Translations under genes and position numbers: made by a program
Assembly (NCBI GenBank): GCA_003554945.1
Contig: PWHN01000009.1
Coordinates: forward strand, 1-56,494
Length of the DNA stretch: 56,494 bases
Direction: 5' to 3'
Origin: a bacterium
Lineage (GTDB): Bacteria; T1Sed10-126
The notes under the pieces: generated by a model
Database searches by the model: none
What the model saw: the letters and a program-made list of their open reading frames with translations, nothing else
Told to the model about the DNA's origin: nothing
Shown here: positions 17,270-25,499 of the stretch, one piece after another
Numbering within the stretch: position 1 is the first letter of the stretch
Layout: each line of letters begins with the position of its first letter

Positions 17270-18889
17270 TCAGTTACATCTGCGTTTAAAAACAGCCGAA
17301 AGTAGATTGTCTCCCGGATTAAAATGAATTTCGCCGGTCAATTGATCGGCGACAAGAGTGTGAGCCAGGCGGCCGGCAAGCGACTTTTCAAACTTTTCGA
17401 ACAGTTTCTGCAAGGAACCGGGGTGATCAAATTCAATTTGCAGCCGGCAGTCCTCCGTGTCAGAAACTGTATCCATCTCAAGCCCAACCCGAACAAACTC
17501 ATCACTGCCGGTAATTTCAGGCAGGAAAAATCCCAGGATCTCATTACAAAATAGTCCAAGATAGACCGCACTATCCAGGTCAAGATAAATTTCTTCTGTC
17601 AGTTTACAGTCAATGGCTACCTCTGAATGAAAATCAGACAGCGAAATAATATTGCTGCAAAGCTCCTTCAGAAATTTTTGGGCTTCAACATTATCCCGGG
17701 TATGTCCGGAGAGTGCATGGTCATGGACCGTTGACATAGTCTCAATTCTGCGGCGGGTTGAATCAAAAGCCTCCTGTAAAGCAGGCGATATCTCTTCGCC
17801 CAGTTCAAACTGCTGCAGACGCAGTAAACTGGTAATAACCTGGAGGTTGTTGCCAACACGGTGATAAACTTCACGCAGCAGGTTTTCTTTATCCGTCAGC
17901 AGCTCCTCCAACCGGCGCTCGCGCTGTTTGCTTTCCGTAATGTCTCGCACTATTCCCACTATCTGTTCTACCTGATGATCTCTATATACCGGCGAGAGTG
18001 TAATTCGAAAATCTTTTTCTCCTGTCTTGACAGTTAATTTTTCCTCGTAAGTAATGGTTTCTCCTTTTTTTACACAACGTGCATAGTCAGCACAAATTTT
18101 CTCCGCCTGGTCCGGCCCAAAAACATCGGACGGGGTCAACCCTGAAACCTTATCTGAATCGACGCCAACAAGTGCCTCCTCGGAGGCGTTAAAGCGTCTA
18201 TAACTGAAACGAAACTCATCACCGCTCCGCTCAACGTCGGCAAGAAAAATCCCGTCATCAACCCCCTGAAAAATAGTCTCGTATTCTTTGGTTAGCTCCT
18301 GCAGTTCTTGCTCCCTATCCTCGCGTTCTTTTATTTCTGCCTTCAGTTGTTGTTCCAGCGCCTCAAGCTGCTGCACGTAAGCTTCAAGTTCCTGGTTTTG
18401 AGCTTCAAGCTGTTGATTGGCCGCATCAAGCTGTTGATTGGCAGCATCCAGTTCTTGTTCAGCCTGGACTCTTTCCGTTATATCTACCAGGTAGCCGAGA
18501 AAATGAGTGATTTTTCCAGTTTCGTCTCTCACGGCGCTCGATGTCTCCTGAACCCATAAATGGCCGCCTGATTTTTGCCGTAATCTATACGGACCAATTT
18601 CGAGACACTCCACTCCTTCTGAATAAAACGGTTCGTTTTCCTTTATCATGCCCTCCAGGTCTTCTTCGTGAATAAGATTTGTAAATAACTCACCGACCAG
18701 TTCGGAGGGCCTGTAACCAAAAAGCTGCTCGGTGTTTTCAGAGACGAACTCAATTGGCCAGCCTTCACCATCTCGCCACTTAAAAATTACCATGGGGCCA
18801 CGTCTAAACATCGCAAGTTCTTCCGCCTGTCCCAATTTTTCCTGAGGGGTTTCAGAACCTGAAGTTTCTCCTCCCTTGCCTGTTTCCAT
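17270..18889 (-). CDS. PAS-domain histidine kinase with degenerate ATPase domain
   Basis: 539 residues from ATG 18889 (GGAGG seven bases upstream). Order: PAS/PAC about 30-140 (FGYRPSELVGELFTNLIHEED, ITHFLGYLVDITERVQ), a coiled coil of Gln/Leu/Glu heptads about 140-195 (QQLDAANQQLEAQNQELEAY), a second PAS about 205-320, then a HisKA_2 dimerisation segment with phosphoacceptor His in REVYHRVGNNLQVITSLL. The following ATPase-like region keeps FCNEIL, but the NALxHAF helix and the DNGxG box of the divergent paralogue are missing. It probably binds ATP poorly or not at all. No transmembrane segment is seen, so a cytosolic sensor is inferred. Confidence 0.85.
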   Translation of the reverse strand: METGKGGETSGSETPQEKLGQAEELAMFRRGPMVIFKWRDGEGWPIEFVSENTEQLFGYRPSELVGELFTNLIHEEDLEGMIKENEPFYSEGVECLEIGPYRLRQKSGGHLWVQETSSAVRDETGKITHFLGYLVDITERVQAEQELDAANQQLDAANQQLEAQNQELEAYVQQLEALEQQLKAEIKEREDREQELQELTKEYETIFQGVDDGIFLADVERSGDEFRFSYRRFNASEEALVGVDSDKVSGLTPSDVFGPDQAEKICADYARCVKKGETITYEEKLTVKTGEKDFRITLSPVYRDHQVEQIVGIVRDITESKQRERRLEELLTDKENLLREVYHRVGNNLQVITSLLRLQQFELGEEISPALQEAFDSTRRRIETMSTVHDHALSGHTRDNVEAQKFLKELCSNIISLSDFHSEVAIDCKLTEEIYLDLDSAVYLGLFCNEILGFFLPEITGSDEFVRVGLEMDTVSDTEDCRLQIEFDHPGSLQKLFEKFEKSLAGRLAHTLVADQLTGEIHFNPGDNLLSAVFKRRCN

Positions 18890-18932
18890 TAAGAACCTCC
18901 TATCCACCTAAAAGATTAAATGCCTGTTAAGC

Positions 18933-19205
18933 ATGATCCGGACAAAATATCCCGGCTTCCGTCATCCCGGACAAGCGCCCGAGCACTCAATCGCAAGTGC
19001 TATGGATAATTAACACCAAGAAGTAAGAGATTGTTCTTACAATTTGATTGAGTGTTCGGGAGCGCGATCTGGAATCCATCTTGAATTTCAAACGGGTATC
19101 GTTCAAAACCATCCCCCCTTTGTCTTTCCCCCCTTGAAGGGGGGAAAGACAAAGGGGGGTGAAAAAATGGATTGCGGATCGTGGTCCGCAATGACGACCA
19201 TTGCC
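18933..19205. repeat. Composite, apparently nested repeat between the two kinases
   Basis: The 18890-19379 gap contains a diverged copy of the interior of the 48855-49075 element: GATCCGGACAAAATATCCC (near 18941), GTCATCCCGGACAAGCG (from 18961), GGAGCGCGATCTGGAATCCATC (from 19059) and a terminal CGCAATGACGA. It is interrupted at 18984-19054 by a 71-base segment with 9-base inverted ends CACTCAATC/GATTGAGTG, and again near 19105-19170 by the purine/pyrimidine palindrome listed separately. It therefore looks like one element with two insertions. Confidence 0.6.
19113..19159. repeat. Perfect 47-base palindrome
   Basis: Two exactly complementary 23-base arms (19113-19135 and 19137-19159) flank a single G. 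One arm is all pyrimidine except one G, and the other all purine except one C. It belongs to the same family as copies at 6764, 24630, 27530 and 28316, and is the most perfect copy. It would form a very stable hairpin in either transcript. Confidence 0.95.
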
Positions 19206-19326
19206 TTCAATTCCCGGTCAGTAGCCAAATAATTACAATATTAAACTGTCCGTTTGCTCTACAGAAAATTATCACTTATTCTACGGCAATTACAACCTTA
19301 TTGAGGAAAATAAAAATTTATCAAAC

Positions 19327-19354
19327 TTGACAATTTTTAGATTTAATATATATT
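19327..19354 (+). promoter_or_regulatory. Predicted promoter of the large PAS kinase
   Basis: Consensus TTGACA (19327-19332), a 16-base spacer and TATATT (19349-19354) lie about 25 bases upstream of the proposed start. The spacer is AT-rich. Confidence 0.65.
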
Positions 19355-19379
19355 TATTGATGACTTTTGGAAATAGGAA

Positions 19380-22241
19380 GTGGCTATTTTGGATAATGGA
19401 TTGTCTTTAGAAGCGGCTCAAGAAATTATTGATGAATGCGACGACCAAAAAGATTTAGAGGCTGAAGTGCAGCGCCTCTGCGATAAAATCAACCAGCAGG
19501 GGAAAAAGATACAATCTCTTGAAAATCAATCGGTAAATAAGAAAACCGGCCATCATGAGTTTGAGAGAAAATACAACGCTTTAATGGATACCTCCCCCCA
19601 CGGAATATTTGTGGCGGACGAAAACGGCCAGTATCTGGAAGTAAATCAGGCGGCTGAGGAACTCACCGGCTACCGGCGGGATGAGTTGCTCGAGATGAAA
19701 ATTATGGACCTTGTTCCCCCAGACAACCGTGAACAACTGCAAGAAAAAATTGCGGCTACCCTGCAGCAGGATAACTCTTCTTTAACAGTTCCCTTTCAGA
19801 CCAAAGATAAAGAAATACGAACCTGGCAGGTAAGGGTTTCCGAATTACCGAACGGTAACTTTCTTGGTATTACTACCGACGTAACTGAGAGAGAAAAACG
19901 AAAAAAAGAGCTTCAATTTAAGGAATCGGCTTTTGACTCCGCTCATGGGGGAATTGGCTTCTGTGACCTGGACGGTCGCATTATTGAAATCAACAGATCA
20001 ATGGTTAAAATGTGGGGCTTTGACACTGAAAAAAAACTGCTGGGAAGACGGGTTGAGCACCTGTATGAGGAGCCGGAGGAAGTAAGAGAACTATTTCAAC
20101 AGTTTGACGAACAGGACGAATGGATGGAAGAGTTAACGGCCCGACGGCCGGGCGGTGAAACATTTGAAGTCCAGGTGACGGCATCTAAAATTTACGACAG
20201 CGAGGGCACTCCTCTGGGCATAATGGCCCATCACCTTGATATCACGCAAAAACTTGAGCGAACGGCAGAACTTCGCAAGTTGAACCGGGCGATAGAGCAA
20301 TCCCCGGCTGTTGTCGTCATCACTGACAAAAGCGGCACAATTGAATACGTAAATCCAAGGTTCACCGAAGTAACCGGCTATCCGGTGGAAGAGGTGATTG
20401 GCGAGGACCCCTCCGTTCTTAAATCAGGCTACCAGGACACTTACTACTACTGGAACCTCTGGTTTACGATAAAAGGGGGCGAGACCTGGGCGGGTGAATT
20501 TCACAATCAGACCAGGAACGGGGATTACTACTGGGAGCAGGCCCGGATTTCCCCGATCCTCAATGGGGAAGGCGATGTCACCCACTTCGTGAAGGTGGCC
20601 GAAGATTTTACAGAGCAAAGACGGGATCGCAAAAATTTGGAAGCGTTAACCAATACTTTCCTGAATTTTGGTGAAGAGCCTGAGAAAAATATTGATCGTC
20701 TAACTGAGCTACTAGCAAATATCTCCGGTCTTGACATAATATTTTACAACCGCATTGAAGAGGGAAAAATGTGGGTCAAGTCTTCCTGCAATCTTCCCCC
20801 GAAAAATCCAAAAAGTGACCAGGCAGAAGGCCACATCTGTAATGAGCTTGTTCAGCGTGAAGAACAGGACCTGGTTGTTATTGACGATCTGCAGAATAGC
20901 AAATATATTGAAACAGATCCCTGGCTGGAAGGCTCCGATCTACAGACTTATGCCGGACTGGTTATCTACCGCCACAGCGAACCGCTGGGAACGCTCTGTG
21001 GTGTTTCCACCGACAAGGTTCACCTGGACACAGAAACTCAAAATCTGTTCAAAGTAATTGCCAAAGCGCTGGCGATTGAAGAGGAGCGCAGCCTGGCACT
21101 TGAGAAACTATGGCAATCAAAGGACCGCCTTGACGCCCAGGTCCAACAGCTCGACGCTGCCAATCAACAACTTAAAGCCACTGAACAACAACTGCGGGCG
21201 GAGGTCGAGGAAAGGAAGAAGACAGAACAGGAACTCGCATCGCAGAACCAGCTACTTGAGGGGATCATCAACGCCATCCCTGACGTGCTTGCAATCCAGG
21301 ACAGCGACCTTACCATCCGCCGTTACAATCGCAAAGGTTATGAGCTGCTGGGTAAAACACCGGAAGAGGTTAAGGGTAAAAAATGTTTTGAACTACTGGG
21401 TCGCACTGAGCCCTGTGAAGTTTGCGCAACCAAAAAAGCGCGTGAGAAAAAAGAATTAGTTGAAATTGAAAAATATGTCCCCGAGTTGGAGACTTACTGG
21501 AGCTGCCGCAGTAATCCAATTCTGGACGACGAAGGTAACATCCTCTACATTGTCGAGCAACTGCGAGATATTACCGACTACGAAGAAGCTATCGCCAGCC
21601 TGGAGAAGGCACTGAAAGAAAAAGAAACGCTGCTGCAGGAGGTCCACCACCGGGTAAAAAACAACCTGCAGGTAGTCTCCAGCCTGCTGAACCTGCAGAA
21701 ATTTGAAATCATGGAAAAAGCAGACGATGAAATTATTGAAGCCTTTGAAACGAGTCGCAGTCGCGTCCACGCCATGGCTCAGGTTCATGATCAGCTCTAC
21801 CGCTCGGAACACCTGGAAACGGTAGAAACCGACAGGTATTTCCGTAATTTGACCAAAGCCATTGTCAGGAGCTACGACCTGCAGCTCGTCCCTCAAATAA
21901 ATTTCCAAATAAACGACCAGGTTGAGATGAACTTTGACGAGGCCATTCACTGCGGTTTGATTCTTAACGAACTGCTTGCTAATGCTCTTGAGCACGCTTT
22001 TGAGGGCGTCTCAAAGCCACGTTTATGGATAGAAATTGATGAAACTGAAGATGAAATAATATTTGTTGTCCGCGACAACGGGACCGGCGTACCTGAAGAT
22101 TTTGACCTTGCTCAAACCGACTCCCTCGGTCTGCAGCTTGCACAGTCGCTGGCCGAGGATCAATTGCAGGGTAGATTTGAATTTCAATCTAACGAAACCA
22201 CAGAGTTCAAAATATATTTCCCAAAACCAGAGATAAATTAG
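19380..22241 (+). CDS. Multi-PAS/GAF sensor histidine kinase
   Basis: 953 residues, no transmembrane segment. Order: PAS about 60-170 (MDTSPHGIFVADENGQ), PAS about 180-295, PAS about 300-415 (IEYVNPRFTEVTGYPVEEVI), GAF about 425-565, coiled coil 575-625 (VQQLDAANQQLKATEQQL), PAS about 630-735 with a Cys pair (CEVCATKKA), HisKA_2 with phosphoacceptor His in LLQEVHHRVKNNLQVVSSLL, and an intact ATPase domain (LNELLANALEHAF, VRDNGTGVP, SLGLQL). Likely autophosphorylating; the cognate regulator is unknown, and the CheY-like protein at 22843 is only a candidate. GTG 19380 is directly after GGAAG; TTG at 19389 has better spacing. Confidence 0.9.
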   Translation: MAILDNGLSLEAAQEIIDECDDQKDLEAEVQRLCDKINQQGKKIQSLENQSVNKKTGHHEFERKYNALMDTSPHGIFVADENGQYLEVNQAAEELTGYRRDELLEMKIMDLVPPDNREQLQEKIAATLQQDNSSLTVPFQTKDKEIRTWQVRVSELPNGNFLGITTDVTEREKRKKELQFKESAFDSAHGGIGFCDLDGRIIEINRSMVKMWGFDTEKKLLGRRVEHLYEEPEEVRELFQQFDEQDEWMEELTARRPGGETFEVQVTASKIYDSEGTPLGIMAHHLDITQKLERTAELRKLNRAIEQSPAVVVITDKSGTIEYVNPRFTEVTGYPVEEVIGEDPSVLKSGYQDTYYYWNLWFTIKGGETWAGEFHNQTRNGDYYWEQARISPILNGEGDVTHFVKVAEDFTEQRRDRKNLEALTNTFLNFGEEPEKNIDRLTELLANISGLDIIFYNRIEEGKMWVKSSCNLPPKNPKSDQAEGHICNELVQREEQDLVVIDDLQNSKYIETDPWLEGSDLQTYAGLVIYRHSEPLGTLCGVSTDKVHLDTETQNLFKVIAKALAIEEERSLALEKLWQSKDRLDAQVQQLDAANQQLKATEQQLRAEVEERKKTEQELASQNQLLEGIINAIPDVLAIQDSDLTIRRYNRKGYELLGKTPEEVKGKKCFELLGRTEPCEVCATKKAREKKELVEIEKYVPELETYWSCRSNPILDDEGNILYIVEQLRDITDYEEAIASLEKALKEKETLLQEVHHRVKNNLQVVSSLLNLQKFEIMEKADDEIIEAFETSRSRVHAMAQVHDQLYRSEHLETVETDRYFRNLTKAIVRSYDLQLVPQINFQINDQVEMNFDEAIHCGLILNELLANALEHAFEGVSKPRLWIEIDETEDEIIFVVRDNGTGVPEDFDLAQTDSLGLQLAQSLAEDQLQGRFEFQSNETTEFKIYFPKPEIN

Positions 22242-22296
22242 ACCGAGAACTTGTAGAGATCCTCGGCATTACTAATATTGGTTTAAACCTGGCTTG

Positions 22297-22690
22297 GTCC
22301 ATGAATACCCGTTTTCAGTTTCCAGTTATGGGTTTAAACCCGCAACCCGTAACTCGCAACAAGTTTTATGAGCACTTAATGAATTTGAATTAGCTTTCAG
22401 CTTTTGGCTTTGAGCTTTAAGCTGGTGTTTTCCGGCTCGGGGGCCGGGGGGCCAGAAAGGGCGAGCGGGAGATAGGGCGAAGAGGCGCAAGCCCCAAAGG
22501 CAAGGTCAAGTTCAAGAGCGACCTTGTTCTATCGGGCGTCATTGTGGGCTTGACCCGCAATCCATTTTTACGGGTTTGAACTATAATCACGTCAAGTTCA
22601 AGATGGATTCCGGTTCGGAGGCCGGAATGACATCAAGTTCAAGAATGATTCCCGGGGCTGTGAGCACTACAGTAGGTTGTCCGGAATGAC
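22297..22690. repeat. Repeat remnants in the 22242-22842 gap
   Basis: No gene is seen. The gap holds GGGTTTAAACCC (22330-22341), a G-rich stretch (22436-22500), three near-identical copies of GTCAAGTTCAAGA (22505-22517, 22591-22603, and 22632-22644 as ATCAAGTTCAAGA), and ATTCCGG/CCGGAAT (22607-22628). Phrases such as GATGGATTCCGG and CCGGAATGAC recall the repeat family at 5557, 18961 and 48912, so this looks like a broken cluster of those elements. Confidence 0.6.
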
Positions 22691-22728
22691 GCTGCAGAGA
22701 TGTGATTGCAGCTCTGATCAGACCTGAC

Positions 22729-22757
22729 TTGCTATTTTGTAGTTCAGGTTTTATAAT
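22729..22757 (+). promoter_or_regulatory. Predicted promoter of the cheY-cheX operon
   Basis: TTGCTA (22729-22734), 17-base spacer and perfect TATAAT (22752-22757), about 85 bases upstream of the CheY-like start. Confidence 0.65.
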
Positions 22758-22842
22758 AGCTTAGGCTTATTCTTGTCTATTGATTATGCTGGCAGCAGCA
22801 AAAATTTCAAACCCATTTTAAGGGAATTATCTGGAGTGAGTA

Positions 22843-23271
22843 ATGGTGGTTACAACAGACGATGAACACCTGTTAACATTAGGTAATAATGAAGACGGAG
22901 AGCCGTTTAAATGCGCCGTGGTGGATGACTCGGCCTTTATGGTGAAAAACCTCGTCAGAATGTTAGAATCATTTGACGCTGAGGTTATAGCCACAGCAGA
23001 AAACGGCAAAGAAGCTGTTGCGCTGGTTGAAGAACACGGCGACGAATTGGACTTTTTAACGCTTGACATCACAATGCCGGAGATGGACGGTCTGACAGCG
23101 CTGGAAGAGATTCTCAAAATTGAGCCGGAACTTAAAGTTTTAATGGTCAGCGCCATGGGCCAGGAGGACACGGTAAAGGAGAGCGTGATGAAAGGTGCCA
23201 AACATTTTGTAGTCAAACCATTTCAACGAGAAGATGTCTTCAACCGCTTAGAAAAAGTTCTGAAAGGTTAG
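22843..23271 (+). CDS. CheY-like response regulator with short N-terminal extension
   Basis: 142 residues: a single receiver domain preceded by about 22 extra residues (MVVTTDDEHLLTLGNNEDGE). Receiver signature residues are visible: VVDDSAFM (acidic pair), FLTLDITMPEMDGL (phosphoacceptor Asp), MVSAMG and FVVKPF (Lys). There is no output domain, so it probably acts by protein contact, as CheY does at the flagellar switch. It is followed five bases later by cheX, whose product family dephosphorylates CheY-P. The ATG has GGAGTGAG upstream. Confidence 0.88.
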   Translation: MVVTTDDEHLLTLGNNEDGEPFKCAVVDDSAFMVKNLVRMLESFDAEVIATAENGKEAVALVEEHGDELDFLTLDITMPEMDGLTALEEILKIEPELKVLMVSAMGQEDTVKESVMKGAKHFVVKPFQREDVFNRLEKVLKG

Positions 23272-23276
23272 ATACT

Positions 23277-23753
23277 ATGAAAGCTGAATATATAAATCCC
23301 TTTGTAACGTCAGCGATTTCCACCCTGAAACAATTTATCCCTGGAATGGAGGTCAACCGTGGCAAGCTTGCCGTTTCCAGTGCGCCCTCTCAAAGTCTTG
23401 GCACGGCTACTTACATTGGAATTTCCGGCGACTTAGAAGGACGTGTTATTTACGACATGAACCGGGTTACCGCTGTAAAAATAGCCAGCGAAATGAACGG
23501 CGAAAAGATACCAGGCCTAAATGAACTTGTCCGCTCCACCATTCAGGAGCTGGGTAATATAATCACCGGCAATGCTTCCGCCAAACTGCACAAGCAACTG
23601 GATGGTAAACACATTGACATAACTCCCCCCTCGTTAATCGTTGGAGAAGACATGGAAATCAGTGACAGCATTTCCGACAAATATCTGCAGGTGCCACTTG
23701 AAACCAACCTGGGAAACATTATTATTAACGTAAATATAAAAGAAAGTTCCTGA
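23277..23753 (+). CDS. cheX: CheX-family CheY-P phosphatase
   Basis: 158 residues, normal for CheX. The start MKAEYINPFVTSAISTLKQF and the helix containing STIQELGNIITGNASAKL hold the ExxN catalytic motif (Glu and Asn of ELGN) used by CheC/CheX/FliY proteins. The C-terminal strands (ISDKYLQVPLETNLGNIIIN) fit the family. CheX removes phosphate from CheY-P in chemotaxis adaptation. Its position directly after the CheY-like gene supports a partner relation. Confidence 0.9.
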   Translation: MKAEYINPFVTSAISTLKQFIPGMEVNRGKLAVSSAPSQSLGTATYIGISGDLEGRVIYDMNRVTAVKIASEMNGEKIPGLNELVRSTIQELGNIITGNASAKLHKQLDGKHIDITPPSLIVGEDMEISDSISDKYLQVPLETNLGNIIINVNIKESS

Positions 23754-23764
23754 GTTTTTCATCA

Positions 23765-24082
23765 ATGTCGTCTACACTGCAACATACCGTCCCTTTGACC
23801 ATTATCCCCCAATCTCCTGAAGACGGCCTGCTTGTCATAAGTCCAACAGTCGGCCGTAAAATTTCCTGCTACCAGACTGTACACGAACTAAATCTCTACC
23901 TGGATAAAGATGATTTCATAAACGCCACCGACGACTCCCAGGAAGTGCGACTGCGCCAGGACAATGATTGCGAAGCCGGCGTAATTAAAATGAAAAACAA
24001 GCTCAAAAAAGAGATAGGCGCAGCCAAGCAGATAAAAATTTTCCGCAAAAACAATAACATCTTCTTAAAACCGGTCGAATAA
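23765..24082 (+). CDS. Unknown protein downstream of cheX
   Basis: 105 residues, not recognised. It starts 11 bases after cheX; no clear Shine-Dalgarno sequence is seen at ATG 23765, so coupled translation or an upstream start is possible. The N-terminal half (VPLTIIPQSPEDGLLVISPT) looks beta-rich; the C-terminal half is basic (KMKNKLKKEIGAAKQIKIFR). No signal peptide or membrane segment. The position suggests a role with CheY/CheX, but nothing in the sequence proves it. Confidence 0.65.
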   Translation: MSSTLQHTVPLTIIPQSPEDGLLVISPTVGRKISCYQTVHELNLYLDKDDFINATDDSQEVRLRQDNDCEAGVIKMKNKLKKEIGAAKQIKIFRKNNNIFLKPVE

Positions 24083-24180
24083 TTCTCCATTCCCCACCTA
24101 TATTTTTCTAAATTATTTTTGCCTTTAAGCCGATGATATTTGTGAACGATAGAAAACTATAGTGCGGGAGGTGATGTAAG

Positions 24181-24390
24181 GTGAGTCAGGAAATCCAGTT
24201 AGATTTTTCCAGCGACGAGAGAGCCCGGGAGACAATGATTGAATACATCCGAGAGAACTTCTCCGACGTCCTGGGCGACCGCATCAACCTTCTTGACGCC
24301 CCTAATGGTCTTGAACTTCTACACCAGGAAGTCCGCCAGATGGTCCGTGAAGAAGGTCTTTCCACCGAAGAGCTTATCAAAGTGGCCTGA
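24181..24390 (+). CDS. Unknown 69-residue acidic protein
   Basis: 69 residues, starting at GTG with a strong GGGAGGTGAT site. It is predicted to be helical and acidic (SSDERARETMIEYIRENFSD, HQEVRQMVREEGLSTEELIK). Not recognised. It is followed 35 bases later by an intrinsic terminator, so it ends the transcription unit begun by the CheY-like gene or forms its own unit. Confidence 0.7.
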   Translation: MSQEIQLDFSSDERARETMIEYIRENFSDVLGDRINLLDAPNGLELLHQEVRQMVREEGLSTEELIKVA

Positions 24391-24424
24391 TTTTATATTT
24401 ATTATCTCTCCACTCTGAACTAAA

Positions 24425-24461
24425 CCCGGATCTCCACCTCTGGAGATCCGGGTAAATTTTT
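24425..24461 (+). terminator. Intrinsic terminator
   Basis: A 12-base stem (CCCGGATCTCCA, loop CCTC, TGGAGATCCGGG) is followed by TAAATTTTT. It closes the cheY-cheX-unknown group. Confidence 0.9.
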
Positions 24462-24557
24462 GTACACCACTTCCCTAACCCGGTCTTCTCAGCAGTTACG
24501 TCATTGTGACCACCAATACGTAATCAAATATCTTCCTCCTGCCCTCCTAAAAGAAAA

Positions 24558-24683
24558 TGGTACCCACTCAACTCTCCCCTCTCCCCTGGAGGGACCGTAA
24601 AACGGCCCAAGGAGAGGGACATTTTTTCACCCCCCCTTTTTATTTCCCCCCTTGAAGGGGGGAAAGATAAGGTGAGTAGTTAC
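24558..24683. mobile_element. Miniature inverted-repeat element, family A, copy 1
   Basis: Ends GTACCCACTCA and TGAGTAGTTAC are near-complementary. Inside are two hairpin halves: a CTCCCCTGGAGGG/GGAGAGGG part and a C7/G6 purine-pyrimidine palindrome. The reverse complement of the 28307-28409 element has the same ends and order of parts. There is no ORF, so any movement would need a transposase in trans. It fills most of the 24391-24797 gap. Confidence 0.7.
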
Positions 24684-24724
24684 AGAAGATGAGCCGATAA
24701 ATTCTGGCGGTAAGGTTTTGAGCC

Positions 24725-24753
24725 TTGTCAACAAACGATTTATGGGGGATAAT
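24725..24753 (+). promoter_or_regulatory. Predicted promoter of the outer-membrane barrel gene
   Basis: TTGTCA (24725-24730), 17-base spacer and GATAAT (24748-24753), 44 bases upstream of the start. Confidence 0.6.
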
Positions 24754-24797
24754 GATAGAAACAGATAAATTCAATCTATTATCGGGGTGAGTCCGTC

Positions 24798-25499
24798 TTG
24801 CTAAAGTTTATCTTAATTATTGTTTTATCATTTCTACCCACAGTTGCGGCAGCGCAGCAGGTTGGTCTGATTGAACACACGCGTGTCCGCGAACCCGACC
24901 TGTCGGCATTCTACTCCTATAGCCGTGCTGATTTTGATCCAAAGGATAACGGTGGCGAGGTAGAAGAACTAATAAATCAGCAACTCGGCGCCAGGATCAG
25001 TTACCGTTTCGACGAAAGATTTGGTATTTACGGAATGTTCGGGAGCACTGACACAGAATTTGGAGACACTGACGTCGAAGACGGCAACGTCTACGGGGGC
25101 GGATTTCAATACGTATTGGAACCTAATCCCGACCTCTACCTAAAACTAACAGCCGCTTACTTTGAGCACGACAAACAGGACTACCGTAATGCAAACGGCA
25201 GTCTTGAAATCAAAAATGACTGGCAGACCGGAGTTATCCTGGGACGAATAACAGAGCGGGCTCGCGGTTTTGAAACTGTTGATAGCTATCACTCCTATCT
25301 TGGAATAATATACTCCGGACGCGAGGTAAGACTACAAAATTCCGACCAGGTAACCTACGAGCTTGACGAATACGCCGGACTCTCTTTAACCGCCGGCTTT
25401 TCTTTTACGGTTGCCGACTACTTAGACCTGGAAGTGGAGGGACAGGGCGGCGCAATTGAAGCGCTCTCAGGCCGCTTGATTTACTACTTCGGCAGTTAA
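24798..25499 (+). CDS. Small outer-membrane beta-barrel protein
   Basis: 233 residues with a clear signal peptide (MLKFILIIVLSFLPTVAAA, cut before QQ). The mature part has many short alternating strands with aromatic girdles (ISYRFDERFGIYGMFG, NVYGGGFQYVLEPNPDLYLK, YAGLSLTAGFSFTVADYLDL) and ends SGRLIYYFGS. This fits an OmpA/opacity-type barrel of roughly 8-10 strands. The function is unknown: porin, adhesin or structural. The TTG start has GGGGTGAG upstream. The next gene, a FliK-like protein, begins immediately at the stop (TAAATG), an odd pairing. Confidence 0.75.
   Translation: MLKFILIIVLSFLPTVAAAQQVGLIEHTRVREPDLSAFYSYSRADFDPKDNGGEVEELINQQLGARISYRFDERFGIYGMFGSTDTEFGDTDVEDGNVYGGGFQYVLEPNPDLYLKLTAAYFEHDKQDYRNANGSLEIKNDWQTGVILGRITERARGFETVDSYHSYLGIIYSGREVRLQNSDQVTYELDEYAGLSLTAGFSFTVADYLDLEVEGQGGAIEALSGRLIYYFGS

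Noticed and set aside
22242-22842. Possible RNA gene in the long gap before the CheY-like gene
   Set aside because: The sequence is explained by repeat remnants and a promoter; no tRNA-like or known riboswitch pattern was recognised.
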